From Melieria omissa (lineage: Eukaryota > Arthropoda > Insecta > Diptera > Ulidiidae): a stretch of DNA of 64,000 nt. This document shows positions 1 through 10,116 of this stretch, piece by piece; the stretch's first letter is position 1; each line of letters begins with the position of its first letter. The notes beneath the pieces were generated by a model that was not told the DNA's origin, ran no database searches, and worked only from the letters and a program-made list of their open reading frames with translations. The stretch covers positions 1,736,001-1,800,000 of the forward strand of contig OZ020270.1 of assembly GCA_963971225.1 (NCBI GenBank), written 5' to 3'. The translations under genes were made by a program, and so were the position numbers.

Positions 1-395
1 GCGCGGTCTGACGTTTCTATACGAATCGACGGGAAGTCCTCTGAGATGTGTGTACTTGTCGGCAAGCTCTTCCATATTAAGCGTCTGTTCAGGTAGGTCA
101 AGTGCTTCCACAGACTGTATGTCTCGTAGCGTTAGCTTCTTCTTCTTCCCGAGAGGTGAAATCTCTAAATTCAACATTTCCGAATTCTTTTCAGTACGTA
201 TGGTCCCGTCCGTCCGTCTGAGGCATAGTTCATTTTCGAGACCTTTCAGTTTAAGCTGCTGCAGTATGCTTCTTTCAATCAGCGTTGGGCCTGAGCCGTC
301 GTCCAGAAAGGCGTAAACGTTGCAAGAAGTGCCATTCCCATGTATTGTTATCGGCACAACTCCATACAGCACGTCCGAGGTCGCCTGATGATGGA
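1..395 (-). pseudogene. BEL retropepsin (partial)
   Basis: In the frame offset from the Gag zinc-knuckle frame, the - strand reads VPITIHGNGT followed by VYAFLDDGSGPTLIE. This is the BEL-type aspartic protease start, with the DDGSG catalytic loop at about 309-295. The frame stays open to the window edge. The protease would cleave the Gag-Pol polyprotein. It is out of frame with Gag, so it is not expressible from this copy without frame correction. The domain continues outside the window. Confidence 0.7.
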
Positions 396-1021
396 TGGCA
401 ATCATCCTCATGGGCCTCTTCCTCTGGCTTGTGTAGTAGTGGATGGTGCTTAATAACACAACCGTTTACCCCGCAGTCTCTACGCTCTCTACAGATTCTT
501 GGGTCATGCTTCTTCAGGCATGACCGACATAGCTTCAAATCCCGAACTGATTCCCATTTTTCATTGTAATTTAAATTCTTAAATTTCCCACAATTTACCA
601 ACATATGCGCTTCGCCGCACAAATAGCATGCTAAGGCTCTATAATTACCCGCTTGGGGCGCATCATCCTTTAGAACCTCGGAGTCTTCCTGGTGAAACCC
701 CACGCGTTGCATCTTACGTCTTTCCGCATCTTGCGTTGCTGTTGAAATTGTCGCCACACTGCTGGCGGCGTCTGCCAAGTCAAATAAATATTCACTGAAT
801 ACCTTCAAAATAGGACCTGTGGAGGACCTCGCAAAGAGAGCCCACTGCAACCGCATCGGCGCTGGCAGCCGCTCTACCAACTCTTGCATCAGCAACGGGT
901 TAGTCATATGACCTTGCAGTCCGGAAGCCTCCATAGTTGCTGCCAAGTTTTTTACCTCCAGCGCAAACGCTATCAGGGTCTCCAGTTTGTTGGTGTTAAC
1001 TGTTAACTGGTGGGGCCGCAC
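275..1021 (-). pseudogene. BEL Gag, DUF1759 C-terminal half plus zinc knuckles
   Basis: The 248-codon frame continues the DUF1759 domain (NTNKLETLIAFALEVKNLAA, then LVERLPAPMRLQWALFA). Cysteine/histidine clusters follow: CYLCGEAHMLVNCGKF, CRSCLKKHDPRICRERRDC and KHHPLLHKPE, the zinc-knuckle array usual for BEL Gag. After about position 385 the frame no longer matches the family, while the retropepsin is found in a neighbouring frame. The last 35 or so codons (positions about 275-380) are therefore out-of-frame translation after an indel. Confidence 0.78.
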
Positions 1022-1400
1022 GTAGTTTTACGAGCACACTATTAATGATGTGTTCAAGTCTCCCGAATACCATCCGAAGTGTGGATATAATCTCTGGAAC
1101 CAGTGCAGGAATCATTAACTTGCTACCAACGTACTCAAGTGCCTTTCCTGGTAGCGCGTCTTGCAGCCGGAGCAGATTTTCATCGTCACTAAATCCGCAA
1201 AGCCGGGTTGAATTTTCAAAACTGCTTATAAATAGTGGCCATTTTTCGGCCTTACCGCTAAATATAGGAGGGTCTTTTGGAACAACCTGTCGCGAACTCA
1301 ACTGCTGAGCACTAAGGCCTGTCGACGTTGCTACTGGCTCGGCCCACGCGGCGCCACGGTCTATACCCAGCGCCTTTCTGCAGCCACCTGCCCTAGCCAA
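996..1400 (-). pseudogene. BEL Gag, DUF1759-like domain, first part
   Basis: The 134-codon frame contains PPIFSGKAEKWPLFISSFEN, then DDENLLRLQDALPGKALEYV and MVFGRLEHIINSVLVKLR. These match the pattern of the DUF1759 Gag domain of BEL/Pao elements (P-x-FSG, WP-x-F, a leucine-rich helix, the YGR-like turn). The domain breaks off near 1000 and resumes in the next frame from about 1021, so one domain is split by a frameshift. The upstream PHD module is also out of phase with it. This is a broken remnant of a structural protein that would form the particle. Confidence 0.75.
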
Positions 1401-1875
1401 CTCGCTCTTGCCACTGTGCCACGCGATGTTCCTCTATGGAGCGAAAATCATCTTCACCTCCTGACTCATCCGAACCGTTATAGCTACGCAATATTGCATA
1501 TTTCTTTTCGACGTACAAAAGCTCGGCCTTTCTCTGTTCTTCTAAACGCATTAAATCAAGCTTCATATTACGTTTAGATTTTGCCGAACTGCACTTGCTC
1601 ATCACCTCAACCTGTTCACCCACCTTGACGCCCCCCTCTACCTGCATGACTGCCGGCTGGTCTGTTGTTGTCGCTGTGATTTGCCGTGTCGCTGTCGCCT
1701 TCGTCGTCGATGCAGCGGTACAACGTTTGCAGCTCCAGGCCGTTGCGGACACCTCCTCCGAAACGCCTACGCATTCAAAATGTGACCACTCATCACACAC
1801 ATCGCATTGGACCATCGGGCCACCATCAGGGCCTCGACAAACAGCACAACTCTCTGAACCTTGCCCGTCAGACAT
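1393..1875 (-). pseudogene. BEL Gag N-terminus with PHD finger
   Basis: This 160-codon frame starts at ATG 1875. Residues about 9-55 carry a PHD-type zinc finger: C-x2-C, then CDVCDEWSHFEC, then WSCKRC. A Thr/Ala-rich linker and a charged, coiled-coil-like Lys/Glu segment (RLEEQRKAELLYVEKKY) follow. PHD fingers usually read histone tails, and in some insect BEL elements one sits at the Gag N-terminus. A targeting role would be inference. The frame ends shortly after the coiled coil and the Gag continues in another frame from about 1400, so a small indel probably split one polyprotein. I see no splice signal that would explain the shift. Confidence 0.7.
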
Positions 1876-2184
1876 TGCAGCTTCCGCGGGAGCACCCGTT
1901 TACCGTTGCACACACAAAACGGCTGTTGGCGTCGATTTTTTTGAAGAATGTTGTGTAGCGATGTCGCTTCCTGGTAGCCGCCGGAATCCGTTCAATGAAA
2001 ACACGGGAGTTCCGGACGTTGCTTCAAAAAAATCGGTGTCTCGCCACCGCTCGCTTTCTTCAATTTAAAATGAACAAGTTTCCCACACAGGGTTGCATTT
2101 TACTCTTACATTTTTGAGTTCGTTTGGTTTGCTGGCGGAGTTGCCAACAGTTATTAATAAATTAAATTAAATAAAAAAAGATCT

Positions 2185-2760
2185 CAGTACTGCCACACTA
2201 AGGTGAAAAAAGACCGCGTGCAAACTCTGTAACGCAAATCACCCTATACGGACATGTCAGAGTTTCAAGAAGCTCAGCCCCCAGAGCCGACTGAAATACG
2301 TCAAAGAGCACAACATATGCGAAAACTGTCTTGCCACAACGCATACCATAAAGGATTGCACAAGCATTTTACGTGTGTTTATTGCCAAAGGAAGCATCAT
2401 TCCCTGCTTCATTTCCCTAACGGCAAACCACAAGCCTCGCAGCCTTTCAATAGGTCTCAGACGACCACTTCTCAGGTCGCAACGGCTCATTAACCCAACA
2501 CATCTTCAAGGCTATGTTAAGTACGCTAAGTAGTGGTGTCTATTGCACACCCAGGAGAATTGTTCAAGGTTAGAGCGTTGAATGACCAAGCCTCGCAACG
2601 CACCTTCATTTCCTCGAAGGTACAAAAACGCCTTAAATTGCCAATCGAAAGATCACACTTCGAAGTTTCGGGCATGGGCGGTAAAATTGTGCAAAATGCC
2701 AATCACATTTGCTTTTTGACGTTGGCAGTTCCAAACTCCAGCACGACCCTCAATGTGCAA
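2185..2760 (+). pseudogene. BEL #2 Gag zinc knuckles and protease N-terminus
   Basis: From about 2220 one frame reads KLCNANHPIRTCQSFKK and CENCLATTHTIKDC. A shift near 2370 leads into CVYCQRKHHSLLHFPNGK in another frame; together they form the BEL Gag Cys/His array. A second conserved block at 2560-2760 reads KVRALNDQASQRTFISSKVQ followed by SGMGGKIVQNAN, the start of the BEL retropepsin (DUF1758-like). The usual catalytic D-x-G is DQAS here, so the Gly is replaced. At least two indels are visible. The coding sequence stops at codon CAA (2758-2760), where the 17-kb insertion begins. Confidence 0.78.
2753..2760. repeat. 8-bp target-site duplication ATGTGCAA, left copy
   Basis: ATGTGCAA at 2753-2760 is repeated exactly at 20219-20226. 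The two copies flank the inverted ends of the composite insertion. An 8-bp duplication is typical of hAT-type transposases. The BEL reading frame runs into the left copy and out of the right copy in the same phase. Confidence 0.85.
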
Positions 2761-3215
2761 TAGACTGGAATTAGTGGACGATTTTTCTATTTCGATGCTC
2801 CGCAACCTCTCATTTTATGCGGTTTGGTGAAAAAGTGCATGAGCCAATCCATTTTGAGGCTAGGGTGGGGCTAAATGGCGTCGCATCGAAGTCACTGGGA
2901 AATTCGACAAATTGCTCCACAGCTGGTCAGAAGTTGCTCTTAGAGTGTTAAAATCTATTACCGACCCCTCTAGTTTTCCTTACTGAACATTTATTTCAAA
3001 CATACTCATCTCTTATCTCCAACCCTTAATGGGGCTCCCATACAAAATGGTCGTTTTTATAAAATGGGCTCCCATTGCTCCCAGGTTGCCCCAGATGTAT
3101 CAAATGTATGACCGACGCCCATTTATTTTCTCTTCCAAACTGGCTAACTCCAAGTCTTAAGGGGGTTGCCATACAAAACTGGCCATTTTCTATACCATTG
3201 GCTCCCCACTTGCAA
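2761..3215 (+). repeat. Left long inverted arm of the hAT-like element
   Basis: This stretch is similar, in inverted orientation, to 19720-20218. Shared blocks include CAACCTCTCATTTTATG, GACAAATTGCTCCACAGCTG, GGGGCTCCCATACAAAATGG and CCAATGGCTCCCCACTTGC (the last read on the strand that matches). Small indels distinguish the arms. It encodes nothing recognisable. Confidence 0.75.
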
Positions 3216-3575
3216 ATGAAGTAGCAGAGAATAAACAGTAATACAGAACGCGCATCTCATACAAATTCAAAACTGTTAAGGGGTCGTAATATTACGACCA
3301 CTGTCAATTGAACATTACGTCCTCTGCTATTAACATTACAAACAGCACTAGACAGCTTTCGTTTCTGTTATATCACAGAACAAAAAGCACAAAGATTAGA
3401 AAAAAAGTAATGATCGCATGCGGCTCCGCGAAGCATTGAAGGGAAAATAGCATCGGCTGTGGTTGCTGTTGTTGTCGGCCAAGAAAATGAAGTGCCAATT
3501 CTTCTTACATATATGGGGAGAAGAGCAATAAGCTATGGTTGTTGTTATTGTTGCTGGCTAGGAAATGAAACATTA
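3216..3575. other. Unassigned sequence inside the hAT-like element
   Basis: About 360 bp of AT-rich sequence with (GTT)n-like stretches around 3460 and 3540. I see no coding signal, terminal repeats or known element in it. Confidence 0.5.
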
Positions 3576-4041
3576 GGGGTATTCTCGATGTCTTGCAAAA
3601 CCCTTGCAAGGTGCACGAAATGCAAAAATTGCAGAATCTTGCAATCCGTGCAATGATACAAAAACAAAATACAAGCAAAAAAAGTTTGCATTTTTTGCAT
3701 ATCATGCTACGCAAAAACCCTTGTTTTGTGTGTGATATCGTGTGTAGGTGCACACGACACACGACACGACACGATTGTGCGACAGCCATTTAATTCGTGT
3801 GCGCAAGCGTATTTTCTTTATATTTGGGTTTATTTCAATCTTTTTATATAATTTGAATTAAAAATAGATCAACCGAAAACCAAATTAAAAAGAAATGGAG
3901 AAAGTTTGTGGCTGTTTGCGGCATTTTTGCAATATTAGCAATGTGTGCTTTTTTGTGCGTTCTCGAGGTGTAGCATTTTCCAGTCTTGCACGTTTGCATT
4001 TTTACGAATTCTTCCTCCGTGCAAGAAATCGAGAATACCCC
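3576..4041. mobile_element. 466-bp MITE, TIR GGGGTATTCTCGA, TA duplication
   Basis: The left end reads GGGGTATTCTCGATGTCTTG and the right end is its inverted counterpart (TTGCAAGAAATCGAGAATAC-type sequence at 4020-4041, with one or two mismatches). TA flanks both sides (3574-3575 and 4042-4043). The interior is crowded with TGCA/TTGCAA motifs and encodes no protein. The ends and TA target suggest a Tc1/mariner-driven MITE, but a hAT or other origin cannot be excluded. Confidence 0.7.
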
Positions 4042-4297
4042 TATTGAATTTGAATTATTTTTGCTTTGTGGTTCATTCTGCGTGCAGCACAGTGCGTACA
4101 TACGCTGTCGGAAGCAATTTGACGACGAAGTGTAGCGTGCAAAAATATATGAGAACGAATGTCAAAAGGGGGTAACTTATCGACTTAAAAAGTTACTACG
4201 GTATAAAGATATCACACTATTTTTAATGTTGATGATAGCTAAACAATTTTTTACAATCGTTATGTAGGAAATATCTTTTAAATTGTGGATTTACATA

Positions 4298-4502
4298 CAG
4301 TGGTGTCTGGATATAGTGAACTAATTATTGCAAGGCCTGTTTACTGTATTGAGTTTGCTCACTATATCAAGGTCAACATTTTTGTTCAAAAACTCGTTTT
4401 ATTTGCTCAAAATACACTTTTTGTTTTTTGCTTGAAAATTTGTTTCTACATTTAGAGGCTCAATGTCGAAATTTGGGTGTTCACTATACCCAGACACGAC
4501 TG
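4298..4502. mobile_element. 205-bp MITE, pogo/mariner-type ends CAGTGGTGTCTGG
   Basis: Left end CAGTGGTGTCTGGATATAGT, right end (reverse complement) CAGTCGTGTCTGGGTATAGT, flanked by TA at 4296-4297 and 4503-4504. It is non-coding. CAGT ends with a TA target are typical of pogo/Tigger-type MITEs, and I infer that origin from the ends alone. Confidence 0.72.
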
Positions 4503-4903
4503 TACATACATATATAGAAAAAACAGCAAAACAACAAATTCGGGATCGTCGTTTACTTACTTTTTTCTTATAACTTTTTCCATATCATATCTATTATAAT
4601 AGATACAGTGTTGGAAAAAATAATAGAAACAACCTTCTTTAATATTTAGGATCAACTGTACTCCCACAGTTTATGCATATTTCTTGGAATTGGTCACAAG
4701 TTGAGATTACTAGTTAATGGTTGTTTGTTTTGCATTGCAACTTTCCCTGTACTTCGCTTCATTCTTATTGTAACTTTCAAAGAGTAAAGATCTAGGATTT
4801 CTGGTTGGAAATAAAAATAGAAACAAACGTGTTTGGTCTTTTTTACAAATCTTGAAAGGTTAGAGTTTTTACTTAATTGTGTTAAATTGCAATTATATAT
4901 TAA

Positions 4904-5528
4904 CACGTTCGCGGACAGTAAAAATTTCAGTGAGCTGCAAAAATAGACAGTCATTTTTTGTGAAAACTAGTAGTACTATCTGAAATTTGGTTACACATAT
5001 ATTGTTAGAGTTGTCAGATGATCGTATTTTAACCGTCATATACATTGAATGCTATAGCATTCACGACGATATAGATAAAATTTTCTAACTAGAATGACGT
5101 GAATACTATAGCAGTCATTCATAGAAAACATGAGAAAAAGAGGTTTATAATATTTTATTTACTTTATTTATTCAACAAAAGTTCTCTCCTCGTGTACATA
5201 TAACAATATTAAACAATTAAATCCTTAAATTCATGTATATAAGAAATAAAATTCAGGTCATTTTGCATCACTATGAAAATTACTGCTATAGCATTCACGT
5301 CCGCGAACGGCTTAAGCAAATTTGTTAATACACAAAAAAATTAAATAATATGAAACTACTTAATGAATCAGTTCCTAATTACTTTGAAATATATATGCAT
5401 TACAAACATTTAAGTTTAAAAAAATATAAATGAAAAAAAATTGGCTTTGAAATTTGAATGCTATAGCATTCACGTCATTTTGCATCACTATGAAAATGAC
5501 TGCTATAGCATTCACGTCCGCGAACGTG
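4904..5528. mobile_element. 625-bp TTAA-flanked MITE, ends CACGTTCGCGGAC
   Basis: TTAA occurs at 4900-4903 and 5529-5532. The ends are CACGTTCGCGGAC in inverted orientation. A TTAA target is the hallmark of piggyBac-type transposases. The interior carries the self-complementary motif GAATGCTATAGCATTC at 5047 and 5456. About 57 bp of the right end (5475-5532) has a second copy at 5259-5315, also ending in TTAA, so the element may be a partial duplication of a shorter form. It encodes no protein. Confidence 0.78.
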
Positions 5529-5586
5529 TTAAAGTAAGCAATTTTGAATTAAAAAATAGGCTTTTCAGCAATAAGAAACTTTCATA

Positions 5587-6517
5587 ATGGGCCGTGCTAA
5601 ACATTGTACTGAAGCGGAGAGAAAAGTGATACAAAACTTGAGAAACGAAGGAAAAACGATGGACCAAATTGCAAAACTGATGAAATGTTCAAAGAAGAAA
5701 GTATATAATGCTCTTCACAATGTACCGAAAGCTGAAACCCGAGGTAGAAAGTGCAAAATAACTGAAAGGGAGAATACGCGGCTGATACGGTACAGCAAAG
5801 CCAATCCATTTCTATCGTCGAATGAGCTTAAAATGGATTTAGGTTTAAGTAACAGCTCGAGCCGTAAGATACAGGCTGGTAGAAGCAGGACTACAAGCCA
5901 GAACTCCGAGGAAAGTACCTCTATTGAGTTCTAAACACAAGAAAAATAGACTTGATTTTGCCAGGACACACCTTTTCCGTCAAAACTGGAAAAATGTGTT
6001 ATGGTCAGATGAAACAAAGATAAATTTGTTTGGATCTGATGGAAAACAGTACGTCGGACGACCCACTAATACAGCTTTTGATCCAAGGTATACCAAAAAG
6101 ACGGTGAACCACAACGGAGGTTCGCTTATGATTTGGGGTTGTTTTTCGGAGCAAGGTGTGGGTCCAATATTTTGGATAGCGTAATGCTGGCCTACGCAAA
6201 GGAGGAAATGCCATTGAGGTGGGAATTTATGCATGATAACGACCCAAAACACACATCCAAAGTGGTTCAAGAAGAATAAAGTTCCCGTGATGAAGTGGCC
6301 GTCGCAATCCCCCGACCTGAACCCAATCGAACACCTTTGGGCAGATCTAAAAAAGAGAATTGGACCCTTAAAAGCCGCAAATAAAGAACAACTTTGGAGC
6401 CATATTAAAAAAGCGTGGTATTCCATTCCCAAGGCTGTGTGTGCAAACTTGGTCAATTCAATGCACAGACGATGTGAAGAAGTGATCAAACAAGCAGGGG
6501 CTTCCTCAAAATATTAA
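5587..6517 (+). pseudogene. Tc1-like transposase, broken
   Basis: The first frame (5587-5934) has an N-terminal helix-turn-helix reading AERKVIQNLRNEGKTMDQIA, and a GRKCKITERE stretch that fits a GRPR-type hook between the two DNA-binding subdomains. The second frame (from about 5924) has NWKNVLWSDETKINLFGSDG, with the first catalytic Asp in WSDET, and GGSLMIWGCFS. Near 6228 HDNDPKHTSK carries the second Asp. The third frame reads WPSQSPDLNPIEHLWADLKK with the catalytic Glu in PIEHLW, making this a DD-E Tc1-type enzyme. At least three frameshifts and an apparent loss of sequence near 6180 separate the parts, so it cannot be functional. It lies inside intact-looking TIRs. Confidence 0.85.
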
Positions 6518-6814
6518 TTTCTTTTAGTTATGTAAGCATTGCCCAACAAGATTGATAAGTTTTTTTTCAAATATCTATTGTTTCTATTATTTTTTCCAGG
6601 GTGAATTCAAGAAAATCTGTAAAATTATATTGTTTTGTATTAGAACTTCAAAAGTTGCTTAGTTGCTTTTAGTTTAATATTTAAAATTGGTTATTTATGA
6701 AGTCAATTAAAATAAAACTTTTCATAAATCTAAAATAAAACCTCATGTTTCTATTATTTTTTCCAACACTGTATGTACATACATTAGACATGATTAAATG
6801 CACAAATTTGTAAT

Positions 6815-6935
6815 TACGATTCTTCGGAACCTCTCATGTTTTAGGTTTCACAAACAAATGTTTGGGCCAAAAAACTGGGGGCCTAGAGTGGGATAAAAGG
6901 CGTAAAAATAAAATAATAAATCGCGACGAGAAGTC
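6815..6935 (+). repeat. Fragment related to the hAT-like long arm
   Basis: GGAACCTCTCATGTTTTAGG and a following CTAGAGTGGGATAAAAGGCG resemble blocks of the 2761-3215 arm (GCAACCTCTCATTTTATG and CTAGGGTGGGGCTAAATGGCG-like). It lies between the Tc1 element and the Transib and may be the original interior of the hAT-like element. The rest of 6772-7173 shows nothing else I recognise. Confidence 0.45.
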
Positions 6936-7173
6936 ATTTACGCCAAAATAAGTGAAACCTTAGCCGTCAAGTGCTCATAAGGAAATACAAATATCTTCAC
7001 GCAGAAGGTCGATCACATAATAACATGAAAAAAAAGTCGGGAATTGCCAGCCAATGTCAGCCAGAAACAAAATTTCTAAATTTACAATTTTCATTCACTG
7101 ATCAACACAAAAACAACGATAGCACATCGCCCTTTATTCGCTTCATTGAAAATAACAGTAACTTCTATGGCCG

Positions 7174-7194
7174 CACAGTGCGGCCGAATGCCGC
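7174..7194 (+). repeat. Transib left terminal inverted repeat with RSS-like heptamer
   Basis: CACAGTG followed by CGGCCGAATGCCGC. The partner is at 18848-18868 on the other strand with one mismatch (CACAGAG). The preceding GGCCG is the target-site duplication. Confidence 0.82.
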
Positions 7195-7668
7195 GGATGC
7201 GGCCAAAAGTCCAAAAACTTTAACGATCGACCTGAAATCTTGTACTGGGGGGTTTTTGGGGTCGCTGATTACGAATCCATTGTCAGAATTACGAAATTCA
7301 AGATGGCTGGTCCAATATAGCATCATATCGCCACACCTAATACAGCCAAAAATGGAGAAATTAAAAAAACGAAGAATGTAAAATATATATTTTTGTTTAT
7401 TGGAAATAAAAGTTAATTATAAAATAGGGATTTTGTAAATTCACAACACTTACAGTTACAAGAACAAATATTTTAAAAATTATATTCCGAAATATTTTGT
7501 GCTTATGCTTTGAAGAAAAAATTGTAATCGAAGAAAATTCGTGGTTTGAGTTTTTATGTTATAAGGAAAGAAATATTTTTGAATATTGTTATAACAATCT
7601 TTATTTCTATTGAGCATAAAAATATACAAAAAATGTTTAATTACAAATAATTGGTAGGTCAATTATGT

Positions 7669-8298
7669 TATAATAAAAAATTGGTTTCGTAGGAATCCAC
7701 ATCTACGTCTGCTTCTGACTCTGAGGCAGAGGAACTGTTCAAACTTTCCGGCTCTTTTTCTTCGTCATGTACAGATGGAGCTGATAATAAATCGATTGTA
7801 TCAGGTGATAAAGACTTGGTTTTACTGATAATTTTCGGCAAGTAGAAATGTAAGGATCGGATGAAATCTGAAATCTTTTGAAAACGTCCTCCATCGTTTT
7901 TTGCCGATAAGCAACGCGGTAAATGTTAAAAAATTTATGACATGCCTCATGGGCATCCTCGGACATTTGGCCTATAGGTAGTATTGATTGTTTAACGATG
8001 TCTGGGCCGTGAATTAGAAGTTTATGCACTAAGGTAGGCATGTAATACCAATCATATGCATGTACGATCCTTTCAGCTAATTCTTTGCAATACTGCAAAG
8101 ATATGCAATTTCATATCCACATGAAATTGCTTGTAATATGACGTAAAACCGATAAATAATATCTTGACCGATTCCGTAAATTTGAGCAGATTTCCCATGA
8201 TGTTCGAAAAATAATCGTGCTGTGTTGCCATCGTTCGAAGTTCCACTACCTTGTTTTGGTTTGTCAACGTTCAAACCCAATTGGTTTTTAAATACCAC
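7669..8298 (-). pseudogene. Transib transposase, C-terminal catalytic part
   Basis: On the - strand the first frame reads GLNVDKPKQGSGTSNDGNTA, then FYVILQAISCGYEI. The next frame reads YDWYYMPTLVHKLLIHGPDI, then LPIGQMSEDAHEACHKFF and KTMEDVFKRFQISSDPYIS. This order (GNxAR motif, a VHK-x4-H segment, an acidic SE-x-HE helix, MEDV) is shared by Transib transposases and by the C-terminal RAG1 core, where the GNFAR motif and the helix holding Glu962 lie in the same order. The Glu in HEACHK corresponds to that third catalytic acid by my alignment. An acidic Ser/Glu/Asp tail ends at a stop near 7669. The frameshift near 8090 and the missing N-terminus make it a relic. Confidence 0.78.
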
Positions 8299-8407
8299 TT
8301 GGATTGCTGTTTTTCTTTTTTCAAATGATTAGTTTTCCCTTGTTGATCGAGCTTACCATTTTTTTATTTCCAATTTATAGGATAAATAATAAATAATAAT
8401 AAAAATA

Positions 8408-9980
8408 AAGTGCTTTTCATAATTATAGCACCACCAACTTTTTTGCGATTCTGACAAAACAAGCAATGTTAGAGTTTCAGTGTATTAGACGAAAATGTTG
8501 AGAAAGGTAAGTATAGAAGAAATAACGGTAAACATTCATAGTTGTTAGTGCAAATACTTTGCTAGAACAAAAAATGCGTTTTTTGCGTTTTTCATAATTA
8601 TAGCACCACTTGGTGTTTTGTCACAAAACGGTTTATTTTAGTAAAAACCGAGTTAAAAAAACAATCAAACAATAACAATTAATATTTAGTAATTCCACCC
8701 CGAGTGCTTATTAGACTAAAAATTCGATCTCTCATACTGTTGTACAGATTATTTAACAACACGCTGTGTATTTGCTCCCACTCTTCAATAATTTGAGACT
8801 TCAATTGTTCTACATTATCAAACTGCCTGTTATTGGCGTAAACTCTTAACGAGAAATCCCCAAACATTTTCTATGGGGTTCATGTCGGGACTGCAAGCTG
8901 GCCGAGGTAGAACATCAATGAAATGATCTTTAAGCCATGTCATACTTTGTTTACTGACATGGATTCTGGCATTATCTTATTGGAATACAAATCTGTCTTC
9001 GTAGTTTCGTCGTAAAAAGGGTATTAAACTGCATTGCAAAACAGTTATGTACTCTTCACTGTTCATTCGTGTAGAAGGAAATTTGAGTTCTAAGCATCCA
9101 CTTGCAGAAATTGCTCCCCAAACCAAGAAGCTTCCTCCACCGAAATTCCTTTTTGAAAAGTACATCGGTTCCTTTCTAAGATCCCGCCAATAGTATCGGT
9201 GTCCATCTAGATTCTATTTTTTTCATCGGAAAATATGATCTTAAAACAAAATTTCAAGTTTCAGTACCCGTAATCATTAAATAAGGTTTTTCTTACATTG
9301 CGCCAATCTCTATCCATGTTTACCCTAGCGAATTCGTATCTGGCACTTATGTGGCGAGGCAGTAAACGTGGGGCAACTTTCAACCTCGATCTGATGATGT
9401 TTGGATTGCGGTTTACTACTCGCCAAATAGTGACGTTTTGGTCGATAATGCTACCGATTTCGAGGCAACTCTTCGATGTATTCGTAATTTCCTGTGTAAT
9501 TCTGCGTTCATTCCGATCGGAAAGCTTCCTAGGACGGCCTGGACGTTTGGCTTTACCATATTCCGAAGGTTTTTAAGAAAATGTATTACCACTTCATGCG
9601 ACCTCTTAAGCTTTTTGGCAATTGCCCGTATTGAGAGTCCTTCCTCTTAAAGGACTACAATTTGTCCTTTTTCAATCTCGTTTAGCAATTTTCCACGCGG
9701 CATTATTACAAACTTCACTTAAACCCCGAAATATTAGTAAACCTCAAACACACTCACTAAATACCTCTGCACAACTGGTGGTGCTATAATTATGAAAAAC
9801 GCAAAACACGCATTTTTTGTTCTAGCAAAGTTATTTGCACTAACAACTATGAATGTTTACCGTTATTTCTTCTTTACTTACCTTTCTCAACATTTTCGTC
9901 TAATACACTGACACTCTAACATTGCTTGTTTTGTCAGAATCGCAAAACAGTTGGTGGTGCTATAATTATGAAAAGAACTT
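8408..9980 (-). mobile_element. Tc3-like Tc1/mariner element with about 200-bp inverted ends
   Basis: Inverted ends contain TCATAATTATAGCACCACC at 8417 onward and in inverted form up to about 9971, with second internal copies near 8595 and 9785. About 200 bp at the two ends match, giving long TIRs with an IR/DR layout. TA lies at 8406-8407 and 9981-9982. The - strand carries a broken transposase. The part from 9470 rightwards is also the outer part of the large palindrome, and its mirror copy is truncated at 15951. Confidence 0.8.
8679..9703 (-). pseudogene. Tc3-like transposase, broken
   Basis: From ATG 9703 the - strand reads MPRGKLLNEIEKGQIVVL, a stop, then EEGLSIRAIAKKLKRSHEVV, a helix-turn-helix of the Tc3 type. 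A later frame (9165-8977) has GGGSFLVWGAISASGCLELKF, the Tc1-family strand next to the catalytic core. The last frame (8867-8679) reads LKSQIIEEWEQIHSVLLNNL, the usual C-terminal helix. Several stops and frameshifts separate these, and no complete DD-E triad can be read in one frame. It is a dead relative of Tc3-type transposases. Confidence 0.78.
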
Positions 9981-10116
9981 TATAATAATAATAAAAATTC
10001 GAAGCAACGAATCCAACAATGTAGAGACGATCAGCCGAATTTTAAATTGTCTAGCAGGTACCTAAACAGTTGTTAGGTTTTCCCGGGGTGGGTTTTAGAC
10101 AGTGCACATAGATATA

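Larger units (their letters stand above)
1..2152 (-). mobile_element. BEL/Pao retrotransposon #1, 5' part, cut by window edge
   Basis: Read on the - strand, a PHD finger, a BEL-type Gag domain, zinc knuckles and the start of a retropepsin follow in the order usual for BEL/Pao elements. The element continues out of the window past position 1. A TGTTGGCAACTCC motif starts at about 2152 on the - strand and could be the 5' LTR start, but the other LTR is outside the window, so this boundary is a guess. At least three frameshifts separate the Gag pieces (near 1395, 1010 and 380), so this copy is decayed. It abuts BEL #2, which reads on the opposite strand from about 2185. Confidence 0.75.
4606..6771 (+). 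mobile_element. Tc1-like transposon (decayed) with nested TTAA MITE
   Basis: Inverted ends CAGTGTTGGAAAAAATAATA (left) and the matching right end are flanked by TA (4604-4605 and 6772-6773). Shorter copies of the end motif occur inside at about 4799-4826 and 6580-6599, which resembles the IR/DR arrangement of some Tc1 elements. The + strand encodes a broken transposase (5587-6517). A 625-bp TTAA element sits at 4904-5528. Without it the Tc1 element is about 1.54 kb. Confidence 0.85.

Noticed and set aside
5597..5809. Frames antisense to transposase genes, for example 5597-5809 and 21926-22510 on the - strand
   Set aside because: Shadows of the coding strand without motifs.
6971..7381. 136-codon frame on the + strand
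   Set aside because: It crosses the Transib left end and has no known motif, so it is a chance frame.
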